Assembly (NCBI RefSeq): GCF_037477895.1
Contig: NZ_CP132745.1
Coordinates: forward strand, 558,001-622,000
Source: Mycetohabitans endofungorum
Lineage (GTDB): Bacteria; Pseudomonadota; Gammaproteobacteria; Burkholderiales; Burkholderiaceae
Direction: 5' to 3'
DNA length: 64,000 bases
Below, in pieces: positions 59,401 to 64,000 of this stretch. The translations under genes and the position numbers were made by a program. The first letter of the stretch is position 1. Each line of letters begins with the position of its first letter. The notes beneath the pieces were generated by a model that saw only the letters and a list, made by a program, of their open reading frames with translations, did no database searches and was not told the DNA's origin.

Positions 59401-62400
59401 GAGCGCTCAAGCAGCGTGGCAACAGAGTGACCGGGTTCAACGCCCAGATCGATAAGCCGATGCGCGAGGCGGTTGGCCTCTGCATTGAGCTGCGCATAGC
59501 TAAGCATCTGGCCCTGATACACCAGCGCCGTCGCCTCGGGTGTGCGCGCCACCTGGTCTTCGAATAACTGGTGCACACACCGGTGTGCCGGATACTCGCG
59601 CTGTGTCGCATTCCATGTCTGAAGCAGTAACTGACGCTCATCCGGATCCAGCATTTGAAGCGTTGCCACCGGTTGCTGTGGGCAGGCTACCATCGCCTGC
59701 AACATCGTCGTCAGATATCCCACGTGCCGTTCGATCGTCTCGGGGTCAAACAGCGCACTCGCATAGTGCAACGACCCAATAATCTCCTCACCTGCTTCAT
59801 ACAGATGCATTTCCAGGTCGAACCTGACCATGTCGTAATCAAGCTCTCCAGGCGTGACGTCCAGCCCAGGTAAGCGCCACTGCCCTGTCTCATTGCTCTG
59901 CCACGCGAACATCACCTGAAACAGCGGCGTATGCTCGAGCCGACGCGGTGGCTGCACAATCTCCACGACCTGCTCGAACGGCAAATCTTGATGCGCCTGC
60001 GCGTCCAGCGTCGTGCGCCGCACGCGCTTAAGTAACTGCGTTGTCGTCGGCTCGCCTTCTAAATTTACGCGCAACGCCAGCGTATTGACAAAAAAGCCAA
60101 TCAACGGCTCGATTGCGGCATGCCCCCGGTTCGCGCTGGGCGTACCAATGACCAGATCCTGCTGGCCCGACAAGCGCGCAAGCACCGCGCTCCACGCGGC
60201 AAGTACCGTCATGAACAGCGTCGCGCCATGCTCACCGCTCAAGCGCTTCAGTGCACGAGTGGTTCGCGCATCGATCTGCACCGGTACATGCGCGCCGGCA
60301 AACGACTGTTGCGCCGAGCGCGGCCGGTCTGTTGGTAGTTCCAGCAACACCGGCGCATCGGCCAGCGTCGTGCGCCAGTAGTCGCTCTGCGCTTGAAGCC
60401 GCTCACCCGATAGCCACTGACGCTGCCAGGCCGCATAGTCCGGATACTGGATCGCCAGCGGTGGCAGCGGATCGACTTGGCCGGCTGCGCTTGCCGCGTA
60501 CAATGCACTCAACTCGCGCACCAGCACGCCAATCGACCAGCCGTCCGACACAATATGGTGCTTTGTCAGCACCAGTACGTGCTCGTCGTCGGCTAATTGG
60601 ATCACGCACGCGCGCATCAGCGGACCACGCGCCAGATCAAACGGTGCGCTCGCTGCGCCGCGACTTAAGCGCGCTAGTTGCGCTTCGACATCCAGCGCTT
60701 CGCGCAGGTCATGCCAGTGCAGCGGCACGCTGGCATCGGCGGGCAACAGCTGCACTTGCGGCTGACCCTCGACACTCACGAACGTCGAGCGCAGCGCCTC
60801 GTGGCGCGCGAACAGCGCATCCAGCGCTTGTTGCCATGCGGTCCGGTTCAGTGGCCCATGCAAATGCAGGATAAGCGGAATATGATAATTAGAACTTGTC
60901 TCATCAAGTTGTGTGAGAAACCATAGTCGCTGCTGCGCGAACGACAGCGGCAAGCTGCCTTCGCGCGAGATCGGTGTGATCTCAGGCAATGCGTTGACTG
61001 GCTGATTCAACTGCGCACTCACCACCGCTGCAAACGCGGCCAGCGTCGGCGACGCGAATAAGCTTGTCAGCGGCATTTCAGCACCGAGCGCCCTGACCCG
61101 GTTCATCAGACGCACCGCCAGCAACGAATGGCCACCCAAGGCAAAGAAGCTGTCATGCCGGCCGACACGCTCGGCGCCCAATAGCTGCGACCAGATCGTC
61201 GCGAGCGTGGCCTCCAACTCACCTTGCGGTGCCTCATACGCTTGATGCGCGAGTGCGTCGGCCTCCGGCTCAGGTAGCGCACGTCGATCGAGCTTACCAT
61301 TAGGCGTCAACGGCAACGCATCCAACCGCACAAACGCGGCCGGCACCATGTAATCAGGCAGCTGTGTCGCCACATAGCGGCGAACGTCTGCAAAGGGATC
61401 AAAGCTAGCCGGTTGATTCGCGTAGCTGAACGGTGACGCTTGAGCGTCGCCCGAAGGCCGAAGGTACACATCGGTGGGCATCGCTTGGGCCATCTCGCTG
61501 GCTTGCACGAACACGACGTCCATGCAAGCAAGGGCATCATATTCTGACCAAGTGATGCCGACCCAGTATCCGAATGATCCTCCTAGAGCGGAAAATGCCT
61601 CAGGCTCCAATCCGATCGTTTGCGCATCGCCGGTCATGAACTGACGCTGAATTAGACCGATATCATCGCTATGCTCAAGCGCCTGCATCGCCTCCATCTC
61701 CAGTGCTAGCCGGGCATTTGGCACACCCGTGATGCGCAGCTGGGCGGGACGCTCCGTCGCAAGCAATGTCTGTAGCGCCTCGATCTCGACTATCCCGCGT
61801 CCCCAACGCAGCTGCGGCGCTTGAGCAAGGGACAATGTGTTGACGGGCCCTTTGCATAACACCACGTCGTAGCGATAGCGGCTCAATTCATTATCGTAAT
61901 CACGGCGCTTAAGCTCGATATCGACCGCCGCAATCGTGTCGATGCTGTCCGGCAGTGCGCTGAAGAAAGCGGGCGCTAGCAGCAGCTCTTTTTCGGCAAG
62001 CAGCGCTTGCTGGATACGCCGCCCGACGCTCGACCTGTCGTCGGTAGCCGAATCGGCTTGGTGCAACTGCACCGCGGTAGTAAAACAGTTCAGCAGGTTA
62101 AGGTTGCGCACGTCACCGATGAAAACACGCCCACCGGGCACCAGCAGGTCCATCGCTTGGCGGACCACCTCCATTAAATAGCTGGCACTGGGGAAATATT
62201 GCACCACCGAGTTGATCACGATGGTATCGAAATACCCTGACGGTAAACCCTCGGTGATATGCGCAGCCTGTGTGCGCAATTGAACATGAGAGGCCAGTTC
62301 CGGCTGCTGCGCCAACTGAGCGCGTAATGTCTCGATGGAAGGCGCGGAAAAGTCCGTGCCCCAATACGCTTCACAATGCGGCGCCAGGTGCGCGAGTAGC

Positions 62401-64000
62401 AGTCCCGTGCCTACGCCAATCTCCAGCACCCGCCGCGGTTGCAGCGCACGAATACGCTCAACCGCATCGGCGCGCCACGCTTGCATAGCCGACAACGGAA
62501 TCGGCTGGCTATCGTAGCTACTCTTCCAGACACTAAAATCCTCGCCGAAAGGATAATCTTGTTCATGACTGTAATAGGCATCGTAGACGCTTTGCCATTC
62601 GTCGACTTGGTTTGCCTCTTCTGCAAAATCAGATTGATGAGAAGTATCGCCAAGCACAACATAGCCAACTAACTGCTTATCTCCCAAACGATTTTCGCGC
62701 GCGATAACAGCAGCTTGCGCCACAGCAGGGTGACGTTGAAGAACCGCCTCGATTTCACCCGGCTCAATCCGGTAACCGCGAATCTTGACTTGCTGGTCAC
62801 CGCGACCAACAAACGCCAAATTGCCATCGGGCCGATAGCGAGCCAGGTCACCCGTCTTGTACATGCGCGCGTCGGGCGCACCCAAGAACGGATTAGGTAC
62901 AAAGCGCTCAGCCGTCAATTCTGGACGGTTCAGATAGCCACGAGCGACACCGGCTCCGCCGATGTAAATCTCACCGACCGCGCCTAGCGGCACCGGCTGG
63001 CCATACGTGTCCAGTAGATAAACTTGCGTGTTCGCAATTGGCCGGCCGATGCTCTCGACCAAGGGTTCGCCACGCTGAATCGACAGCCAGGTCGAATAGG
63101 TCGTACTTTCTGAAGGTCCGTAGAGGTTGCACAGCCGCTGAACCGATGACTGCTCAAAAATCCGCTCAATCAAGGGCTCTGTCAACGGCTCGCCTGCCAA
63201 ATTAATTGCGGCTACTGACGATAGGCTCGCCCGATGCTCCAGCAAAGACTGCACCGCAGAAGGTACCGTATTGATCAGCGAAACCGGCTGAGAATAATTG
63301 AGCAAAGCCAATGCATCATCGACTAAGTGAAAAGTTGAGCCTTGCACCAGCGGCACAAAGCATTCAAAGACAGAAAGATCGAAATTGATCGAGGTCGCAA
63401 ACAGCGTGTGCCGTGTTTGCGCTGGACTAAACGTTTTTATTGCCCAGCACAAGAAATTGCTCGCTTGCGCATGTTCGATCATGACACCCTTCGGGGTGCC
63501 AGTAGAACCCGACGTATAAATCACGTACGCAAGGTTTCGGGCGGTGAGGTCCAACACCGACGGATTAGTATGCGCCAGCGACGGCAACTGATTGGGATCG
63601 AGTACGGGCTGTAAAGCGAGTGCCGCCTCGTCCAGTACGGCCTGGCCAGCCGCATCGGCCAGCACGATCATTGGTGCGGCATCGGCAAGAATATGCGCGA
63701 GGCGCTCGGACGGATACGCGGGATCGAGCGGCACATACGCGCCGCCCGCTTTCAGGATCGCCAATAGCCCTACGACCATCGCCGGTGAACGTTCGACGCA
63801 AATCGCCACTCGAGCGTCCGGCTTGACGCCCAATTCAATGAGCCGATGCGCGAGACGGTTGGCCCGGGCGTTCAATTGCGCATAGCTTAGTGCCTGCGCT
63901 TCATACACCAGTGCAATGGCTTCCGGGCTGCGCGCCACCTGCGCCTCGAACAACTGATGAATGCATTGGTGGGCTGGATAGGGAACCGCCGTCGCGTTCC
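49395..64000 (-). CDS. Multimodular NRPS, last four modules and thioesterase (5' part outside window)
   Basis: The 4868 visible codons are open at the right edge; the bases before 63953 continue a condensation-to-adenylation linker ([15 protein letters not shown]), so any start near 63953 is false. Approximate residues counted from 63953 are: A 1-885 with MT inserted at about 430-800, T 938, C 965-1440 (HHIVSDG 1131), A 1464-1945, T 1997, dual C/E 2083-2510, A 2538-3425 with MT near 3000-3350, T 3476, C 3500-3980, A 4001-4500, T 4545, TE 4600-4850. The specificity codes read are DLFNNALTYK, DAFWIGGTFK, DVYWTGGIAK and DVWHIGLIGK. This predicts N-Me-Ala, D-Val, N-Me-X, Y, then release, probably by cyclisation. 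Confidence 0.95.
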   Translation of the reverse strand, partial: NATAVPYPAHQCIHQLFEAQVARSPEAIALVYEAQALSYAQLNARANRLAHRLIELGVKPDARVAICVERSPAMVVGLLAILKAGGAYVPLDPAYPSERLAHILADAAPMIVLADAAGQAVLDEAALALQPVLDPNQLPSLAHTNPSVLDLTARNLAYVIYTSGSTGTPKGVMIEHAQASNFLCWAIKTFSPAQTRHTLFATSINFDLSVFECFVPLVQGSTFHLVDDALALLNYSQPVSLINTVPSAVQSLLEHRASLSSVAAINLAGEPLTEPLIERIFEQSSVQRLCNLYGPSESTTYSTWLSIQRGEPLVESIGRPIANTQVYLLDTYGQPVPLGAVGEIYIGGAGVARGYLNRPELTAERFVPNPFLGAPDARMYKTGDLARYRPDGNLAFVGRGDQQVKIRGYRIEPGEIEAVLQRHPAVAQAAVIARENRLGDKQLVGYVVLGDTSHQSDFAEEANQVDEWQSVYDAYYSHEQDYPFGEDFSVWKSSYDSQPIPLSAMQAWRADAVERIRALQPRRVLEIGVGTGLLLAHLAPHCEAYWGTDFSAPSIETLRAQLAQQPELASHVQLRTQAAHITEGLPSGYFDTIVINSVVQYFPSASYLMEVVRQAMDLLVPGGRVFIGDVRNLNLLNCFTTAVQLHQADSATDDRSSVGRRIQQALLAEKELLLAPAFFSALPDSIDTIAAVDIELKRRDYDNELSRYRYDVVLCKGPVNTLSLAQAPQLRWGRGIVEIEALQTLLATERPAQLRITGVPNARLALEMEAMQALEHSDDIGLIQRQFMTGDAQTIGLEPEAFSALGGSFGYWVGITWSEYDALACMDVVFVQASEMAQAMPTDVYLRPSGDAQASPFSYANQPASFDPFADVRRYVATQLPDYMVPAAFVRLDALPLTPNGKLDRRALPEPEADALAHQAYEAPQGELEATLATIWSQLLGAERVGRHDSFFALGGHSLLAVRLMNRVRALGAEMPLTSLFASPTLAAFAAVVSAQLNQPVNALPEITPISREGSLPLSFAQQRLWFLTQLDETSSNYHIPLILHLHGPLNRTAWQQALDALFARHEALRSTFVSVEGQPQVQLLPADASVPLHWHDLREALDVEAQLARLSRGAASAPFDLARGPLMRACVIQLADDEHVLVLTKHHIVSDGWSIGVLVRELSALYAASAAGQVDPLPPLAIQYPDYAAWQRQWLSGERLQAQSDYWRTTLADAPVLLELPTDRPRSAQQSFAGAHVPVQIDARTTRALKRLSGEHGATLFMTVLAAWSAVLARLSGQQDLVIGTPSANRGHAAIEPLIGFFVNTLALRVNLEGEPTTTQLLKRVRRTTLDAQAHQDLPFEQVVEIVQPPRRLEHTPLFQVMFAWQSNETGQWRLPGLDVTPGELDYDMVRFDLEMHLYEAGEEIIGSLHYASALFDPETIERHVGYLTTMLQAMVACPQQPVATLQMLDPDERQLLLQTWNATQREYPAHRCVHQLFEDQVARTPEATALVYQGQMLSYAQLNAEANRLAHRLIDLGVEPGHSVATLLERSIDLVVAQLAILKAGAAYVPIDPRAPTERQSWIVSDCAAQLLLTDAHTEGAAALPTALMRLDLSDKAQTEHFPTTCPQLAGRSVDTAYVMYTSGSTGMPKGVRVPHRAIARLVINNGYVDVGADDRIALAANPAFDASTFEVWAPLLNGAAAVVIDHDTVLTPALFAQTLREQRISVLWLTVGLFNQMAVELGPVFPQLKALIVGGDALDASVVAQVLRDSPPQQLINGYGPTESTTFATTYRITAVPEGNVNIPIGRPIANTQVYLLDAHGQPVPLGAVGELYIGGAGVAHGYLNRPELTAECFVRDPFSDEADARMYKTGDLARYLPDGNLEFVGRNDEQVKIRGFRIEPGEIEACLVQHAQVRDAVVLVRGEGVEKRLVAYVVAEADEQLVSELRTHVAARLPEYMVPAALVRLDALPLTANGKLDRRALPEPDAGALAHQAYEAPQGELETTLAQIWAELLEVERVGRHDSFFALGGHSLLAVRLIERLRRIGLGVSVRALFDRPTLSALAQSLGQHREVAVPPNAITPDTTTLTPEMLPLIDLTQADIDRIVAQVPGGVANIQDIYALSPLQDGILFHHLLASDGDPYLLIFQKAFANRERLDCYLDAVRHVADRHDILRTAFIWEDMSTPAQVVWRYVSLPITELALDPADGPITEQLAQRFNPRRHRIDLTQAPLIHFAVARDSDGRWLLVELVHHLINDHSTLEVINNEVQAFIEGRGDTLPPAQPFRNLVAQTRLGVSEEEHARFFTDMLADVEEPTLPFGLEDVHCDGSQIAEARRALPQELNDRLRAQARNLGVSLASLCHLAWAQVLARAIGRQQVVFGTVLFGRMQGGDGADSAMGLFINTLPLRVDLYGNVEHSVRNTHARLAALLEHEHASLALAQRCSGVPTGKPLFSALLNYRHNVAPLADSLMVDGVELLSAEERTNYPLTLAVDDSKQILSLGCQVAQPLDPNRVCGYMQRALESLVEALEHAHDKPVQQLEVMPEDERALLLETWNMTQRDDPSHRCVHQLFEEQVATTPEVIALTFKEQRISYTALNAQANRLAHRLIRLGVVAETPVAVLMQRSPERVVTALAILKAGGVYMPLNEQWPDSRLHTLLGETRAPIVLTDRPLQARCDAFSAHVIAVDADASLAQEPSDNPTVACSPEQLAYLMYTSGSTGQPKGVGIVHRTVRYMALDRRLSAVRDRVLLHSSHAFDVSTYELWTPLLCGGQAVIVPPGELDVHVLQETIRAHQVSALWLSAGLFQVMAEGDLSYLRSVRQLTVGGDIVSAAAAQRVLEHCPTLRFINGYGPTETTIATCHLIEAPYQAQASMPIGTPLDNATAYVLDACLRPAPVGVVGELYIAGEGVARGYFNRPGLTAERFIAHPFDASGARLYRTGDLAYWRSDGALEFIGRADQQVKIRGFRVEPGEIEAVLQRHPGVAQAAVIAREDRAGDTQLVSYIVPDEAPAERDLATEANQVEEWQKVYDTYYQDDADYSFGENFNIWKSSYDSQPIPLSAMQAWRADAVERIRALQPRRVLEIGVGTGLLLAHLAPHCEAYWGTDFSAPSIETLRAQLAQQPELASHVQLRTQAAHITEGLPSGYFDTIVINSVVQYFPSASYLMEVVRQAMDLLVPGGRVFIGDVRNLNLLNCFTTAVQLHQADSATDDRSSVGRRIQQALLAEKELLLAPAFFSALPDSIDTIAAVDIELKRRDYDNELSRYRYDVVLRKGPVNTLSLAHAPQLRWGRGIVEIEALQTLLATERPAQLRITGVPNARLALEIEAMQALEHSDDIGLIQRQLMTGDAQTIGLEPEAFSALGGSLGYWVGITWSEYDALACMDVVFVQASEMAQAMPTDVYIRPSDDAQASPFSYANQPASFDPFADVRHYVATQLPDYMVPAAFVRLDALPLTPNGKLDRRALPEPDADALAHQAYEAPQGELEATLATIWSQLLGIERVSRHDSFFALGGHSLLAVRLMNRVRALGAEMPLTSLFASPTLAAFAAAVSAQLNQSANSLPEITPISREESLPLSFAQQRLWFLSQLDGVSGTYHMPLALRVQGVFDRAAWQQALDALFARHEALRSTFVSVEGQPQVQLLPADTGVPLHWHDLRGVSDADAQLSRLSADEACAPFDLARGPLMRACVIQLADDEHVLMLTKHHIVSDGWSIGVLVRELSALYAASAAGQVDPLPALAIQYPDYAAWQRRWLSGERLQTQSDYWRRTLADAPVLLELPTDRPRPAQQSFAGAHVPVQIDASTTQALKRLSAEHGTTLFMTVLAAWSAVLARLSGQDDLVIGTPSANRGHAAIEPLIGFFVNTLALRVDLSGEPNTSELLKRVRCTTLDAQAHQDLPFEQVVEIVQPPRRLEHTPLFQVLFAWQSNETGQWRLPGLDIMPAGLDYDVVRFDLEMHLYEAGEEIIGALCYASALFDPTTIERHIGYLKTMLQAMVAYPQQPVATLQMLDPDERQLLLQTWNATASPYPADQCVHQVFEAQVERSPEATALVYEAQTLSYAQLNARANCLAHRLVELGVKPDARVAICVERSPAMVVGLLAIMKAGGACVPLDPAYPSERLAHILADAAPTIVLADATGRATLGEAALACRTVLELDAPLDQAAPNPRVAGLTPRHLAYVIYTSGSTGTPKGVMIEHVQIARLLEATKPHGTLNEDQVLIDRQRGYGLRPADRVLQKAPFNFDVSIWELFWTLLNGATLVIADADVHKDPVALRDLIVRERITTVHFVPSMLSIFLDTEGVQRCTSVKHLICGGEALSGATVQQCQMLLPDTQVHNLYGPAENPIGTTFWTCPVACTEDNIPIGRPIANTQVYLLDAYGQPLPLGAVGELYISGDGVARGYLNRPDLTAERFVLNPFSTEPGARMYKTGDLACYRPDGNLEYLGRNDDQVKVRGFRIELGEIKACLAQHPQVRDAVVLVRGEGHNKRLVAYVVTEADEQLASTLRAHVAARLPDYMVPAAFVRLDALPLTPNGKLDQRALPEPDLTPVQYRIPRTPHEQTLAELFAEVLNLPRVGIDDSFFDLGGHSLLAMRLIDRIRKTLKVDPSIRMLFEAPTVAGLAQRLTQFNSVQESAFSVLLPLKPKGSRRPLFCMHPGFGLSWSYISLSSFLDTDQPLYGLQARGFDGTRPLPSSIDDMVSDYLEHIRQVQPEGPYYLLGWSLGGIVAHSMAVRLEQQGEKVALLALLDIFPGSYLLDSKGEVDQAMVNAALAEHYGDEFIGAMSDDFLKNALEIAKNNPLLLKDFHPAVYAGNAIFFRATQAGAEYDVLISPDVWKPYILGNIEVYDVHCSHGAMLRQEPAAVIGEILARKLSELADKQIQGEADAVR
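51985..54905 (-). repeat. NRPS internal repeat, copy 2
   Basis: This is a direct copy of 59605-62525, displaced by exactly 7620 bp with no net indel over about 2.9 kb. It covers the MT, the A-domain C-terminal part, T and the next C domain. The stretch 54301-54710 is base-for-base identical with its partner by eye. Confidence 0.9.
53400..57830 (-). other. NRPS module n+2: dual C/E-A-MT-T, N-methylated residue X
   Basis: The condensation domain carries [10 protein letters not shown], matching the HH(I/L)xxxxGD mark of dual epimerisation/condensation domains, and HHLINDH as its active site, so the incoming valine should be turned to D. The pocket D-V-Y-W-T-G-G-I-A-K matches no code I remember. 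The MT is almost identical to that of module n. Confidence 0.75.
57830..61020 (-). other. NRPS module n+1: C-A-T, predicted valine
   Basis: The condensation domain has [10 protein letters not shown] and HHIVSDG, an LCL-type pattern without the dual-domain HH(I/L)xxxxGD. The pocket reads D-A-F-W-I-G-G-T-F-K, the valine code known from gramicidin S synthetase GrsB. The carrier site is LGGHSLL. Confidence 0.8.
59605..62525 (-). repeat. NRPS internal repeat, copy 1
   Basis: This is the partner of 51985-54905. Identity is highest over the methyltransferase (61921-62330 has no differences by eye), drops to scattered substitutions through T and C, and ends sharply near 62525 where the pre-MT linkers differ. 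Confidence 0.9.
61020..64000 (-). other. NRPS module n: A-MT-T, predicted N-methyl-alanine
   Basis: A3 is [11 protein letters not shown]. The specificity pocket reads D-L-F-N-N-A-L-T-Y-K, which I recall from Ala-activating domains. An N-methyltransferase ([23 protein letters not shown]) interrupts the domain after A8, and the carrier Ser is in LGGHSLL. Its condensation domain lies off the window. Confidence 0.75.

Noticed and set aside
63900..63953. Apparent start of the NRPS at 63953
   Set aside because: The codon is TTG inside a C-to-A linker; the frame stays open to 64000 with typical linker residues, so the gene continues off the window.
1..64000. CRISPR arrays, rRNA or tRNA genes, prophage
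   Set aside because: I saw no regular spaced repeats, no tRNA cloverleaf or rRNA sequence, and no phage structural genes; a tRNAscan-SE and Infernal run would confirm.

Overview
The window is high-GC, densely packed proteobacterial chromosome. Its gene content fits the Burkholderiaceae: a Burkholderia-type hopanoid locus, an OpcP-like porin, a short H-NS protein with a C-terminal GRG motif, and Kdp and Dct systems. The very large NRPS with in-line N-methyltransferases and the sterol-oxidase-like flavoprotein would suit a fungus-associated member such as Mycetohabitans. That placement is inference from gene style, not proof.

Layout. 1-8942 is a hopanoid locus: squalene-hopene cyclase (partial) and hpnG on +; hpnM-ispH-hpnH-hpnA-hpnB on -; hpnN divergent on +. 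8962-10754 holds two unrecognised genes. 10890-12785 is dxs, which with ispH supplies isoprenoid precursor. 12900-20226 is a minus-strand operon in which most genes overlap by a few bases: CDP-alcohol phosphotransferase, Fe(II)/2OG oxygenase, HpnL-like membrane protein, nucleotidyltransferase, PEP mutase fused to a nucleotidyltransferase, phosphonopyruvate decarboxylase and AEP transaminase. Read together it looks like a pathway for a phosphonate-headgroup lipid, or another CMP-activated aminoethylphosphonate conjugate. 20437-32886 holds a CPA2 antiporter, a small hypothetical gene, dctA with a clear sigma-54 promoter and its regulators dctB/dctD, an OpuC/OsmVWXY-type osmoprotectant ABC operon, a 72-residue orphan and an H-NS-like protein. 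33053-44811 holds a glycogen-debranching-like enzyme, a broken GntR regulator, a porin, kdpFABC with an extra tiny upstream ORF and no adjacent kdpDE, a lipoprotein, small proteins, a CBS protein and a UdgX-type uracil-DNA glycosylase.

From about 44.8 kb to the right edge is an accessory island, conspicuously AT-rich up to about 49.4 kb. On the minus strand it has the last four modules of an NRPS (14.6 kb, still open at the window edge), an overlapping 96-residue cysteine-rich protein with an excellent ribosome binding site, an AdmH-like MIO aminomutase/ammonia-lyase with a Thr-Ser-Gly cofactor triad, an IS3-family remnant, and a Tat-exported, cholesterol-oxidase-like flavoprotein. The NRPS order is A-MT-T / C-A-T / dual C(E)-A-MT-T / C-A-T-TE. 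This predicts a peptide ending N-Me-Ala, D-Val, N-Me-X, Y, with X and Y unassigned. Two 2.9-kb segments of the NRPS, 7620 bp apart, are nearly identical, showing recent internal duplication or gene conversion. The NRPS-linked cysteine-rich protein and MIO enzyme, and the hopanoid-linked phosphonate operon, are the strongest candidates for undescribed biology.
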